Positions 1-10,381 of a stretch of DNA of 64,000 nt are shown here, piece after piece (within the stretch, counting starts at the first letter, position 1; each line of letters begins with the position of its first letter). A program made the position numbers and the translations under genes. The stretch is from the NCBI GenBank assembly GCA_023426545.1, contig JAFAAN010000171.1:186001-250000 (forward strand). Reading direction: 5' to 3'. The stretch is from Pseudomonadota bacterium. Its GTDB lineage: Bacteria > Myxococcota > Myxococcia > Myxococcales > Myxococcaceae. The notes below the pieces were generated by a model, which worked only from the letters and a program-made list of their open reading frames with translations, was not told the origin of the DNA and ran no database searches.

Positions 1-750
1 TTCCTGGTCGCGGTGTTCGGCCTGCTGACGACCTGGACGCAGCCGGACGGCTCCTTCGGGCCCACGCTGCTCATCAACACCAAGCTGACGCTGCCCTTCA
101 TCCCCACGCGCTGGTTCAACCCGGACCTGGGCTGGTTCTACGTCGTCTTCGCGTGGATTGTCGTCGTGGGCACGTCCAACGCGGTGAACCTCACGGACGG
201 CCTGGATGGCCTGGCCATCGTCCCCACCATCGTGTCCGCCATCACCTTCGCGGTGCTCTGCTACGTGGCGGGCACCACGCTGAGCATCGCGGACTGGGAG
301 GTGTCCGGCGGCGTGTCGCGCATGGTGGCCACCCCGCTGTACCAGTACCTGGGCATCCTCCAGGTGCCGGGCGGCGCGGAGCTGGCGGTGTTCTGCGCGG
401 CCATCGTCGGCGCGGGCATCTCCTTCCTGTGGTTCAACACCTACCCTGCCTCCGTCTTCATGGGCGACATCGGCTCGCTGGCCCTGGGCGGCGCGCTGGG
501 CGGGCTGGCGATGCTGTCCAAGAACGAGGTGGTGTCCGCCATCATCCACGGTGTCTTCTTCGCCGAAATCCTGAGCGTGATGATTCAGGTCACGTCCTTC
601 AAGATGACGGGCAAGCGCGTCTTCAAGATGGCGCCGGTGCACCATCACTTCGAGCTCAAAGGGCTGGCCGAGCCGAAGATCATCGTCCGTTTCTGGATCG
701 TCTCCATCCTCTGTGGTGGCGTGGCGCTCCTGTCCCTGAAGCTGCGCTGA
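1..750 (+). CDS. mraY: MraY, phospho-MurNAc-pentapeptide transferase (5' end missing)
   Basis: Integral membrane enzyme that transfers phospho-MurNAc-pentapeptide to undecaprenyl phosphate, giving lipid I. The reading frame is already open at base 1, so only the last 249 residues are present; the family is about 360 residues long. Family motifs are visible: NAVNLTDGLDGLA, the FMGDIGSLALGG motif with an active-site Asp, and the PVHHHFELKG histidine motif near the C terminus, between hydrophobic segments. murD follows after 19 bases, as expected in a dcw cluster. The GTG at base 13 is an internal codon and not the true start. Confidence 0.96.
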   Translation, partial: FLVAVFGLLTTWTQPDGSFGPTLLINTKLTLPFIPTRWFNPDLGWFYVVFAWIVVVGTSNAVNLTDGLDGLAIVPTIVSAITFAVLCYVAGTTLSIADWEVSGGVSRMVATPLYQYLGILQVPGGAELAVFCAAIVGAGISFLWFNTYPASVFMGDIGSLALGGALGGLAMLSKNEVVSAIIHGVFFAEILSVMIQVTSFKMTGKRVFKMAPVHHHFELKGLAEPKIIVRFWIVSILCGGVALLSLKLR

Positions 751-769
751 ACCCGGAGGTGGCACGGCC

Positions 770-2137
770 ATGACGTTGGCGCTGTCCGGTCAGAAGGTGC
801 TGGTGTTCGGGCTCGCGAAGAGCGGCGTGGCCGCGCTGCGCCTGCTCCGCCAGCACGGCGCGGACGTCACGGCGCTGGACGCGCGGGGCGAGGACGCGCT
901 GGGCGCGGTGGCGGGCGAGGTGAAGGCGCTCGGGGCCACGCTGGTGTCCGGTCCCACGCCGCCGGGGCTGCTGGCGTCACAGGCGCTGGTGGTGGTGAGC
1001 CCCGGGGTGCCGCTGGCGCTGCCGGAGATCCAGGCCGCGCGCGCGGCGGGCGTGGCGGTGTGGGGCGAGGTGGAGCTGGCGGGCCGGCTGCTGGCCGGCG
1101 TGCCGCTGTTCGGCATCACCGGCACCAATGGCAAGAGCACCACCACGGCGCTCACCGGCGCGCTCTTCGCCAGCGGCGGCAAGCGCACCTTCGTGGGCGG
1201 AAACCTGGGCCGGCCCTTCAGCGAGGCGGCCATGGCCCCGGAGGCGTGGGACGCGCTGGTGGTGGAGCTGTCCAGCTATCAGTTGGAGGGCATCCGCGCG
1301 CTGCGGCCCCGGGGTGCGGCCATCCTCAACCTCACGCCGGACCACATCGACCGCTATCCCAACCACGCGGCCTATGGCGAGGCGAAGGCGCGCATCTTCC
1401 AGCAGCAGGAGGCCGGTGACTTCGCGGTGGTGAACGCGGACGACGCGGACGTGCTGGCCCTGGCGCGCGGCGCGAAGGCGCCGGTGTACGGCTTCAGCCT
1501 CACGGGCAAGCCGGTGGCGGATGCCCCGGCGCTGGCGGGGCTGGCGGTGGCGGAGCCGGGCGGCTTCCGGCTGGCGTTCCTGGGCGAGCACTACACGTTG
1601 ACGAACCGCGCGTTGCGCGGCGCCCACAACGCGCAGAACGCGATGGCGGCGGCGCTGCTGGCGCGGCTGGGCGGCGTGGCCTCCGGCGCGGTGCAGGTGG
1701 GGCTGGACGGCTACCCGGGCCTGCCGCACCGCCTGGAGAGCGTGCGTGTGCTGGACGGCGTGGAGTGGGTGAACGACTCGAAGGCCACGAACGTGGAGTC
1801 GGTGCTGGTGGCGCTGCGCGCGTTCTCCAGCGGCGTGTGGTTGATTGCCGGCGGCAAGGGCAAGGGCGCGCCGTACGCGCCCATGGTGGAGGCGGGGCGG
1901 GGCAGGGTGAAGGGCGTGCTCACCATTGGCGACGACGCGGAGGCGCTGGCCCGGGCCTACGCCGGCGCGGCGGACGTCCACGTGTGCGGCACGCTGGCGC
2001 GGGCGGTGGAGAAGGCGCGGGCGCTGGCGGGCGCGGGGGACACGGTGCTGCTGTCGCCCGCATGCGCGTCCTTCGACCAGTTCAAGAACTTCGAGGACCG
2101 GGGCGAGTCGTTCAAGCGCCTGGTGGAGGCGCTGTGA
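770..2137 (+). CDS. murD: MurD, UDP-MurNAc-L-Ala:D-Glu ligase
   Basis: Cytoplasmic Mur ligase that adds D-glutamate to UDP-MurNAc-L-Ala using ATP. The 455 residues match the family length. An N-terminal Rossmann-like domain (about 1-100) is followed by the ATP loop GITGTNGKSTTT at about residue 117, the LTPDHIDRYPNH central-domain motif, and NDSKATN at the start of the C-terminal domain. The ATG at 770 lies 19 bases after mraY. The stop overlaps the GTG of ftsW, which suggests translational coupling. Confidence 0.97.
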   Translation: MTLALSGQKVLVFGLAKSGVAALRLLRQHGADVTALDARGEDALGAVAGEVKALGATLVSGPTPPGLLASQALVVVSPGVPLALPEIQAARAAGVAVWGEVELAGRLLAGVPLFGITGTNGKSTTTALTGALFASGGKRTFVGGNLGRPFSEAAMAPEAWDALVVELSSYQLEGIRALRPRGAAILNLTPDHIDRYPNHAAYGEAKARIFQQQEAGDFAVVNADDADVLALARGAKAPVYGFSLTGKPVADAPALAGLAVAEPGGFRLAFLGEHYTLTNRALRGAHNAQNAMAAALLARLGGVASGAVQVGLDGYPGLPHRLESVRVLDGVEWVNDSKATNVESVLVALRAFSSGVWLIAGGKGKGAPYAPMVEAGRGRVKGVLTIGDDAEALARAYAGAADVHVCGTLARAVEKARALAGAGDTVLLSPACASFDQFKNFEDRGESFKRLVEAL

Positions 2138-3309
2138 CGGCGATGAAGGGCCCTTCTTCTCCCACCGCCGCCCTCGTGCGCTTCGACCCGGTGCTGCTTT
2201 GCGCGGTGCTGGGGCTCGTGAGCTTCGGGCTGGTGATGGTGTACTCGGCGAGCGCGGTGCTGGCGCAGGACAAGCTGGGGGACAGCCTGTACTTCCTCAA
2301 GCGTCAGCTCGCCGCCGCGGGCATGGGGTTGGTGGCCATGGCCGCGGCCATGAAGTTCGGCTGGCGCCGGCTGGCGCGCTGGGCGTACCCGCTGCTGCTG
2401 GCGGCCATCGTCCTGCTGGTGCTGGTGAACGTCCCCGGCATCGGCAGCACGGCGGGCGGCGCGCGGCGGTGGATTCGCCTGCCGGGCTTCGGCCTGCAGC
2501 CGGCGGAGGTGGCGAAGTTCGCCTGGGTCGTCTACCTGTCCTACTCGCTGGCGAAGAAGCGGGAGAAGGTGGCGAAGTTCTCCGTGGGCTTCGTTCCGCA
2601 CCTGGTGCTGTGCGGCATCCTGGTGTTGCTCTGCATGATGCAGCCCGACTTCGGCAGCAGCGTGCTGCTGGTGTTCATGCTCTTCGTGCTGCTGTTCGCG
2701 GCCGGCGCGAAGCTGAGCTACCTGGTCGGCATGGTGCTGCTGGCGCTGCCCATGGCGTATGTGGCCATCGCGTCCAGTCCGTACCGCATGAAGCGCATCC
2801 TCGCCTTCATGGACCCGTGGGCGCACCGCCATGACGTGGGCTACCAGGTGGCCGAGTCGCTGATGTCCATCGGCTCGGGCGGCGTGGCCGGGCTGGGGCT
2901 GGGGGACGGGCGGCAGAAGCTCTTCTTCCTCCCGGAGGCCCACACGGACTTCATCTTCTCCATCCTCGCGGAGGAGACGGGCCTCATCGGCGTGGGGCTG
3001 CTGGTGACGCTCTACGGCATCGTGCTGTGGCGCGGCGTGCGGGCCAGCCTCGCGGCGGGAGAGACGTTCGGGACGTACCTGGGGCTGGGTATCAGCTCCA
3101 TCATTGCCTTCCAGGCCGCGGTCAACATGTGCGTGGCCATGGGGCTGCTGCCGACGAAGGGCCTGACGCTGCCCTTCGTGTCGTACGGCGGTTCATCGCT
3201 GGTGGTGCTGATGGGCGCGGCGGGAGTGCTGTTGTCGTTGAGCGCGAACACCCAGGGGGCCGCGCGGTCCAGCCGGGTGGGAACCGACATGCGAGAGGTG
3301 GCGGCATGA
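2134..3309 (+). CDS. ftsW: FtsW, lipid II polymerase of the divisome
   Basis: SEDS-family membrane glycosyltransferase that polymerises lipid II at the septum. The protein is about 391 residues with many hydrophobic segments. Conserved SEDS features include the Trp/Arg-rich loop after the third membrane segment (ARRWIRLPGFGLQPAE), the QPDFGSS motif and the C-terminal PFVSYGGSSL. The chosen start is the GTG at 2134, which overlaps the murD stop (GTGA). The ATG at 2143 is an equally simple alternative and would remove three residues. The open frame extends far upstream, but that part is only the out-of-frame shadow of murD. Confidence 0.95.
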   Translation: MTAMKGPSSPTAALVRFDPVLLCAVLGLVSFGLVMVYSASAVLAQDKLGDSLYFLKRQLAAAGMGLVAMAAAMKFGWRRLARWAYPLLLAAIVLLVLVNVPGIGSTAGGARRWIRLPGFGLQPAEVAKFAWVVYLSYSLAKKREKVAKFSVGFVPHLVLCGILVLLCMMQPDFGSSVLLVFMLFVLLFAAGAKLSYLVGMVLLALPMAYVAIASSPYRMKRILAFMDPWAHRHDVGYQVAESLMSIGSGGVAGLGLGDGRQKLFFLPEAHTDFIFSILAEETGLIGVGLLVTLYGIVLWRGVRASLAAGETFGTYLGLGISSIIAFQAAVNMCVAMGLLPTKGLTLPFVSYGGSSLVVLMGAAGVLLSLSANTQGAARSSRVGTDMREVAA

Positions 3310-4453
3310 TGAAGGTCCTCATCGCGGGGGGAGGCACGGGTGGGCACCTCTTTCCGGGCATCGCCCTGGCGGAAGAGGTGGTGACGCGGCACCACCGCAA
3401 CGAGGTCGTCTTCGTGGGCACCGAGCGCGGCATCGAGTCGCGCGTGGTGCCGAAGGAAGGCTATCCGCTGGAGCTGGTGAACGTGCAGGGCCTCAAGGGC
3501 AAGGGCTTCGCGTCCCTGCTCAAGGCGCTGCTGGCGCTGCCGCTGGCCTTCATCGAGTCCTTTCGCATCCTCGCGCGGCAGAAGCCGGACGTGGTGGTGG
3601 GCGTGGGCGGCTACGCCAGCGGGCCGGTGGTGCTGGCCGCGTGGCTGATGGGCATCCCCACGGCCATCCAGGAGCAGAACGCGCTGCCGGGCTTCACCAA
3701 CAAGGTGCTGGGCCGCATCGTGCGGGTGGTGTTCATCGCCTTCGAGGAGGCGCGCCGCTTCTTCCCGGAGAAGAAGGTGCAGCTCATCGGCAACCCCATC
3801 CGCCGCAAGCTGATGGACAACTACCTGCGCAGCCACGTCGCGCATGAGCGCTTCTCGGTGCTCGTCTTCGGCGGCAGCCTGGGCGCGCGCGGCGTCAACC
3901 AGCGGATGACGGAGGCGCTGGACGCGCTGGGCGACCTGAAGGACAGCCTGCACTTCGTCCACCAGACGGGGCGGAACGACCTGGAGGCGGTGCGCAAGGG
4001 CTACGCCGACAAGGGCTTCCAGGCGGACGTGGTGGAGTTCATCGACGACATGTCGAGCGCCTATGCCCGGGCGGACCTGGTGGTCTGCCGCGCCGGCGCG
4101 ACCACCCTGGCGGAGCTGACGGTGTGCAAGAAGGCCAGCATCCTGATTCCCTTCCCGCACGCCACGGACGACCACCAGGCCGTCAACGCGCGGGCGCTGG
4201 TGGACGCGGGCGCGGCGCTGATGTTCCGCGAGTCCGAGCTCACCGGGGAGAAGCTGGCGCAGACGCTGAGGGACTTGAAGGCCCACCCCGAGCGCCTCAA
4301 GAGCATGGAGAAGAAGGCCGGCCTGCTGGGGCGTCCCGAGGCGGCCAAGGAGCTGGCGGACGTGTGTGTGGACCTGATGGTCCAGACGTGGGGCCCCAAC
4401 GGCCGCGAGCGCACCCCTGTCGAGGCCGAGAAGAAGGCGCCGAGGAGCCATTC

Positions 4454-4457
<4 letters not shown>
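3306..4457 (+). CDS. murG: MurG, lipid II synthase
   Basis: Membrane-associated GT28 glycosyltransferase that adds GlcNAc from UDP-GlcNAc to lipid I. It has 383 residues, a normal length. The glycine loop IAGGGTGGHLFPG lies at the N terminus. GVGGYASGP, QEQNALPG and the C-terminal donor-binding motif CRAGATTLAEL are all present. The ATG at 3306 overlaps the ftsW TGA (ATGA). A second ATG follows directly at 3309. The gene ends overlapping the GTG of murC. Confidence 0.97.
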
Positions 4458-5872
<1,415 letters not shown>

Positions 5873-5875
5873 CCC

Positions 5876-6808
5876 ATGGTGGAAGCGGGCGTGAAGACGG
5901 CGCTGGCGGCCCGCGTGGAGCGGCTGGGCGGCTGCGAGGTGAAGGCGGGCGAGCCGCTGGCCCCGCTCACCAGCGTCCGGGCAGGCGGCGCGGCGGAGGC
6001 GCTGGTGCGCCCGCGCTCGCCGGACGCGCTGGTGGCGCTGCTGAAGCTGGCGCGCGAGGAGGGCGTCCCGGTGTCGATTCTGGGCGGCGGCGCCAACACG
6101 CTCGTGGGCGACGGCGGCGTGCCCGGCCTGACGTTGAAGCTCCCCGGGGACTTGTTCCCCGAGGTGGCGGAGGTGGGCCCCGAGGAGGGGCGGCTGACGC
6201 TGGGCGCCGGGGCGGCCATCGTGCGCCTCATCAACGTGATGCGGGCCAACGCCCTGGTGGGGGCGGAGTTCCTGGCCGGCATCCCCGGCACGCTGGGGGG
6301 CGCGGTGGCGATGAACGCCGGCACCAAGAATGGTGAGGCCTTCCGCGTCATCGAGGCGGTGGAGGTGGCGACGGCGGACGGGGTGGGGTGGCTGACGAAG
6401 GCGCAGGTGCCGCACGTCTACCGGCACGCGGCGCTGCCACCGGGCGGCGTCGTCACCCGGGTGCGCTTCGCGCTGCGCAAGGGCGACGTGGCGGCCTCCA
6501 AGGCCGTCATGGACGCGGACCTGGGTTACCGGAAGCGGACACAGCCGCTCAGCCAGCCCAACTTCGGCAGCGTCTTCACCAACCCGCCGGGCGACCATGC
6601 CGGGCGGCTGATTGAACTGGCGGGCCTGAAAGGGTACTCGCTGGGGCGCGCGCAGGTGTCCACGCTGCACGCCAACTGGATCGTGAACCTGGGCGGCGCC
6701 ACCGCCCGGGACGTGCTGGGGCTCGTCACCCTCATGCGGCAGCGGGTGCGAGAGCAGTCCGGAATCGACATGAAACCCGAAGTCAAGCGCCTGGGAGACT
6801 TCCTGTGA
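5876..6808 (+). CDS. murB: MurB, UDP-N-acetylenolpyruvoylglucosamine reductase
   Basis: FAD- and NADPH-dependent enzyme that makes UDP-MurNAc, the precursor used by MurC. It has 310 residues. FAD-binding motifs are visible: ILGGGANTLVGDGG (about residues 62-75) and AGIPGTLGGAVAMNAG. The segment QPNFGSVFTNPPG carries the serine proton donor of the family, and a conserved Glu occurs in the C-terminal MKPEVKRLG. The ATG lies three bases after the murC stop, and the gene ends overlapping the GTG of ddl. Confidence 0.95.
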   Translation: MVEAGVKTALAARVERLGGCEVKAGEPLAPLTSVRAGGAAEALVRPRSPDALVALLKLAREEGVPVSILGGGANTLVGDGGVPGLTLKLPGDLFPEVAEVGPEEGRLTLGAGAAIVRLINVMRANALVGAEFLAGIPGTLGGAVAMNAGTKNGEAFRVIEAVEVATADGVGWLTKAQVPHVYRHAALPPGGVVTRVRFALRKGDVAASKAVMDADLGYRKRTQPLSQPNFGSVFTNPPGDHAGRLIELAGLKGYSLGRAQVSTLHANWIVNLGGATARDVLGLVTLMRQRVREQSGIDMKPEVKRLGDFL

Positions 6809-7761
6809 CTGTGAACCGCGGTGCCTTCACGAAGGACGAGCTCAAGCGGAAGCGAGTGGGCGTACTCCTGGGGGGCATGTCCGCCGAGCGCGAGGTGTCC
6901 CTTCGCACCGGCGAGTCCGTATCCGGGGCGCTGCGCTCGCTGGGCTACGACGTGGTGGACATCGACGTGGGCAAGGACCTGCCCGCGCGCCTGACGGCGG
7001 AGAAGGTGGACGTGGCGTGGCTGGCCGTCCACGGCCGCTATGGCGAGGACGGCTGTCTCCAGGGGCTTCTGGAGTCGCTCTTCATCCCTTATACCGGCAG
7101 CGGCGTGCTGGCCTCCGCGCTGGCCATGGACAAGGTGTACGCCAAGCAGATCTTCGTGGCGCATGGCATCCCCACGCCCGCGTACCGCATGTTCCGGGAC
7201 GCCGCGTCCGCCCTGGCGGCGGCGGACAGCCTGCCCTTCCCGTTTCCAGTAGTGGTGAAGCCCAGCCGGGAAGGCAGCAGCGTGGGCGTGCACATCTGCA
7301 AGACGCGGGATGCGTACGAGGCCGCCGTGACGGACGCGGCGCGGTATGCCGGCTCCCTGCTGGTGGAGCAGTTCGTCAAGGGGCGCGAAGTGCAGGGCGG
7401 CGTCCTGGACGATGAGGCCCTGGGCGTCATCGAGATTCGCGCCGCGCGCGAGTTCTACGACTACGACGCGAAGTACACCGCGGGGACGGGCACGCAGTAC
7501 CTCTTCCCCGCGCCCCTGCCTCCGGATCAGTATGCGCGGGTGAACGAGGTGTGCCTGGCCGCGCACCAGGCCCTGGGCTGTAGCGGGGGCTCGCGGTCGG
7601 ACGTCATCGTCACGGACGGAGGCGATGTGTTCCTGCTGGAGACCAATACGCTGCCGGGCATGACGGCCACGAGCCTCCTGCCCAAGATTGCCGCGGGACG
7701 CGGTATCGACTTCCCGGCCCTGTGTGAGCGCCTGTTGCTGGGCGCGTGCCTCAAGGCCTGA
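6805..7761 (+). CDS. ddl: Ddl, D-alanine--D-alanine ligase
   Basis: ATP-grasp ligase that makes the D-Ala-D-Ala dipeptide of the peptidoglycan stem. It has 318 residues. The N-terminal VGVLLGGMSAEREVSLRTG is typical of Ddl. The ATP-grasp core includes PVVVKPSREGSSVG, and the Mg/ATP site VFLLETNTLPGMTATS lies near the C terminus. The GTG start at 6805 overlaps the murB stop (GTGA). A 153-base gap before ftsQ ends the tightly coupled mur run. Confidence 0.96.
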   Translation: MTVNRGAFTKDELKRKRVGVLLGGMSAEREVSLRTGESVSGALRSLGYDVVDIDVGKDLPARLTAEKVDVAWLAVHGRYGEDGCLQGLLESLFIPYTGSGVLASALAMDKVYAKQIFVAHGIPTPAYRMFRDAASALAAADSLPFPFPVVVKPSREGSSVGVHICKTRDAYEAAVTDAARYAGSLLVEQFVKGREVQGGVLDDEALGVIEIRAAREFYDYDAKYTAGTGTQYLFPAPLPPDQYARVNEVCLAAHQALGCSGGSRSDVIVTDGGDVFLLETNTLPGMTATSLLPKIAAGRGIDFPALCERLLLGACLKA

Positions 7762-7836
7762 GCGTTCGTTTCCGCTCCGGCGCAACCCGGCGCCGGGGTT
7801 CCACGAAAATTTCGAAGCCCCTGTGCGGCGCATTGC

Positions 7837-7858
7837 GCTACAGCGACGTGCCTGTAGC
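7837..7858. promoter_or_regulatory. Inverted repeat upstream of ftsQ
   Basis: A perfect 7-base inverted repeat, GCTACAG and CTGTAGC, separated by 8 bases, in the 153-base gap between ddl and ftsQ. A shorter relative, GCTAC-N6-GTAGC, lies upstream of ftsZ at 17610-17625. It could be an operator or an RNA hairpin. No T-run follows, so it is not a standard terminator. Confidence 0.35.
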
Positions 7859-7914
7859 CAAAAACTGGCGCGGTTCCCCAACCGCGCACAGCATGCGTCA
7901 ACCGTTTTCTTCCC

Positions 7915-8769
7915 ATGGCCTTTGGCAAATCCAGAAACCGCCGCCGTCAGGACACCGCCCAGCAGAAAGAGGCGGTCCGGGGCGCGGTGCGCTCGCATGC
8001 GCCGGGGGTGCTGAAGGTGCTGGGGCTGACCGCCGCCCTCGGCCTGCTGGTGTGGGGGGGCGCGGCGCTGCGGGAGTGGGCGCTGACGTCGCCGCGGTTC
8101 GAGCTGGAGGAGGTGGCCTTCTCCGGCCTCCAGCGCGCCTCGCGCGTGGAGCTGCTGCGGCTGGCGGCGCTGACGAAGGGGCAGAACCTGTGGACGCTGG
8201 ACGTGGACGCGCTGGAGCGCGCCATGGACCAGCACCCCTGGCTCCGCACGGTGGCGGTGACGCGGCGCTTCCCCAGCCGCGTGTCGGTGGAGGTGACGGA
8301 GCACACCCCGGTGGCCATGGCCGTGCTCGGCGAGCTGTACGTCCTGGACGACGAGGGCGAGCCCTTCAAGCGGGTGACGCCCGGGGACGGCCTGGACCTG
8401 CCCCTGGTGACGGGCCTGGACCGGGAAGGTTATGTGGCGGATCCGGCGGCGGCGCAGGCGCGCTTCCGCTCGGCGTTGGAGGTGGCGAGCGCCTATGCGC
8501 GGCTGTCACCCGACAAGTCCGAGCAGCTGTCGGAGGTCCGCCTGGAGGCGCAGAGCCTGACGCTGGTGACGGCGTCCGGGCAGGAAGTGCGCCTGGGTGA
8601 AGGCGATTCGGAGGTCAAGCTGCAACGTCTGGCCCGTGTCCGGCGCGAACTGGGCGCCAGGGGGCTTGCAGCGGAGATCATTCACCTGGATAACCGTGCC
8701 CGGCCCGGCTGGGTGGCGGTGAAGATTTCGAGCCCCGCGTCCGAGAGGAGCGGGGCTTCGATGCGGTAA
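7915..8769 (+). CDS. ftsQ: FtsQ, divisome membrane protein
   Basis: Bitopic division protein that links FtsK to the FtsBL/FtsWI septal synthesis complex. It has 284 residues. A basic cytoplasmic tail (about 1-37) precedes one membrane segment (VLGLTAALGLLVWGGAAL). A POTRA domain follows (about residues 60-135: ELEEVAFSGLQRAS, then QHPWLRTVAVTRRFPSRVSV), and then the FtsQ beta domain. The ATG at 7915 has no clear Shine-Dalgarno. The 153-base upstream gap suggests a separate promoter. Confidence 0.9.
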   Translation: MAFGKSRNRRRQDTAQQKEAVRGAVRSHAPGVLKVLGLTAALGLLVWGGAALREWALTSPRFELEEVAFSGLQRASRVELLRLAALTKGQNLWTLDVDALERAMDQHPWLRTVAVTRRFPSRVSVEVTEHTPVAMAVLGELYVLDDEGEPFKRVTPGDGLDLPLVTGLDREGYVADPAAAQARFRSALEVASAYARLSPDKSEQLSEVRLEAQSLTLVTASGQEVRLGEGDSEVKLQRLARVRRELGARGLAAEIIHLDNRARPGWVAVKISSPASERSGASMR

Positions 8770-8815
8770 GCGGACGCGCCCCTTTCACGAGAGTGGGGGG
8801 CCTGGGAGGGTTGTC

Positions 8816-10048
8816 ATGGCGAAGCAGAAGTCGGGGGAGATCATCGTCGGCCTCGACATCGGCACGACGAAGATCTGCGCTATCGTCGGAGAGCTGACCG
8901 ACAGCGGCATCGACATCATCGGTATCGGTACGCATCCGTCGAAGGGCCTGCGCAAGGGCGTGGTGGTGAACATCGAGGCGACCGTCTCCTCCATCCGCCG
9001 CGCGGTGGAAGAGGCGGAGCTCATGGCGGGGGCGGAGATTTCCCACGTCTACACGGGCATCGCCGGGGGCCACATCAAGGGCTTCAATTCCCAGGGCATC
9101 GTCGCCGTCAAGGACAAGGAGGTCCGCGAGGCGGACCTGGCCCGGGTCATCGACGCGGCCAAGGCCGTGGCGATTCCGCTGGACCGCGAGGTCATCCACG
9201 TCCTCCCGCAGGAGTTCATCATCGACGACCAGGGCGGCATCAAGGAGCCCCTGGGCATGGCCGGCGTCCGTCTGGAGGCCAAGGTCCATATCGTCACCGG
9301 CGCCGTGTCCAGCGCGCAGAACATCGTCAAGTGCGCCAACCGCACCGGGCTCAACGTCTCCGACATCGTCCTCCAGCCGCTGGCCAGCGCGGAGGCGGTG
9401 CTGGGTGAGGACGAGAAGGAGCTGGGCGTGTGCCTCGTCGACATCGGCGGCGGCACCACGGACATCGCCATCTTCTCCGGCGGCTCCATCGTCCACACGG
9501 CGGTGATTGCGCTGGGCGGCAACAACCTCACCAGCGACATCGCCATCGGCCTGCGCACGCCCGCGCACGATGCCGAGCGCATCAAGCAGAAGTACGGCTG
9601 CGCCCTGTCGTCGCTCATCAACAAGGACGACACCCTCGAGGTGCCCAGCGTCGGCGGCCGTCAGCCTCGCGTGCTCGGCCGGCAGATTCTCTGCGAGATA
9701 CTGGAGCCGCGCGTGGAGGAGATCTTCCAGCTCGTGCACCGCGAAATCCAGAAGTGCGGCTACGAGGACCTGCTGGCCTCGGGCGTGGTGATTACGGGTG
9801 GCTCCACGCTGCTCGCCGGGATGCCGGAGCTGGCCGAAGAGGTGCTGGGTCTGCCGGTGCGCCGTGGCATGCCGCGCGGCATCGGCGGCCTGGTGGACGT
9901 GGTGAAGAGCCCCATGTACGCCACCGGCGTCGGCCTGGTCGTCTACGGCGCCCGCCACCTGGACCGGCGCATGTTCCGCATCCGCGAAGACAACGTGTAC
10001 AAGAAGGTGAAGGGCCGCATGCGCGAGTGGCTCGAGGAAATCTTCTGA
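8816..10048 (+). CDS. ftsA: FtsA, actin-like anchor of the Z ring
   Basis: Peripheral membrane ATPase that tethers FtsZ and recruits late division proteins. It has 410 residues. The actin-fold phosphate loops are visible: GLDIGTTKICAIVG (phosphate 1, about residues 11-24), VDIGGGTTDIA (phosphate 2, about residue 205) and ITGGSTLLAG in the adenosine motif. The C-terminal basic amphipathic end (GRMREWLEEIF) fits the membrane-targeting helix. A strong GGGAGGG ribosome site lies at about 8805. A hairpin terminator follows, so ftsA and ftsZ are not one simple transcript here. Confidence 0.96.
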   Translation: MAKQKSGEIIVGLDIGTTKICAIVGELTDSGIDIIGIGTHPSKGLRKGVVVNIEATVSSIRRAVEEAELMAGAEISHVYTGIAGGHIKGFNSQGIVAVKDKEVREADLARVIDAAKAVAIPLDREVIHVLPQEFIIDDQGGIKEPLGMAGVRLEAKVHIVTGAVSSAQNIVKCANRTGLNVSDIVLQPLASAEAVLGEDEKELGVCLVDIGGGTTDIAIFSGGSIVHTAVIALGGNNLTSDIAIGLRTPAHDAERIKQKYGCALSSLINKDDTLEVPSVGGRQPRVLGRQILCEILEPRVEEIFQLVHREIQKCGYEDLLASGVVITGGSTLLAGMPELAEEVLGLPVRRGMPRGIGGLVDVVKSPMYATGVGLVVYGARHLDRRMFRIREDNVYKKVKGRMREWLEEIF

Positions 10049-10078
10049 CGCGCCGGGCCGAGCGCCCACCGCGTTGCC

Positions 10079-10108
10079 AAAGGGCTCTCCGAAAGGAGGG
10101 CCCTTTTT
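10079..10108 (+). terminator. Rho-independent terminator after ftsA
   Basis: A 12-base-pair stem (AAAGGGCTCTCC with GGAGGGCCCTTT, one G-U pair) closes a GAAA tetraloop and runs into five T residues. It lies 31 bases after the ftsA stop and separates ftsA from the surface-protein gene. Confidence 0.88.
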
Positions 10109-10139
10109 CGTTGGCGCTGAGCCACACCCTGCGTCCCGG

Positions 10140-10172
10140 TTGACGCGTCAGCGTCCCGCGTTGACGCGTCAA
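10140..10172. promoter_or_regulatory. Tandem palindromic operator-like sites
   Basis: Two near-identical palindromes: TTGACGCGTCA at 10140-10150 and the fully symmetric TTGACGCGTCAA at 10161-10172. Their centres are 21 bases apart, two helical turns. Each is preceded by GCGTCCCG, so the whole unit is a tandem repeat of about 20 bases. The sites lie 145-180 bases upstream of the candidate sigma-54 promoter at 10317, where an enhancer-binding protein would be expected to sit. Confidence 0.5.
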
Positions 10173-10316
10173 ACGACCTGGTGGGTTGACCTCCGAAGGC
10201 GCCGGGCCGGTCCAGTTTCCGGAATCTGGATCCGTGGTTCGGATGGGGCGCCGCCCACCCCTGGAGCAGGGCGCTGAAATCCTCTGAATACCGAGGGTCG
10301 TAGATTGGACAGGGGC

Positions 10317-10332
10317 TGGCTCTCGGATTGCT
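10317..10332 (+). promoter_or_regulatory. Candidate sigma-54 (-24/-12) promoter
   Basis: TGGCTC-N5-TTGCT has the GG and GC dinucleotides at the exact 12-base offset of the TGGCAC-N5-TTGCA consensus. The predicted transcript start would be near 10344, about 38 bases before the ATG at 10382. This supports that ATG over the in-frame ATG at 10328, which overlaps the promoter. Confidence 0.5.
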
Positions 10333-10381
10333 ATGGGCGGCATTTGCCGCTGGGCCCACACCCCCCAACGACCCCACGTTT

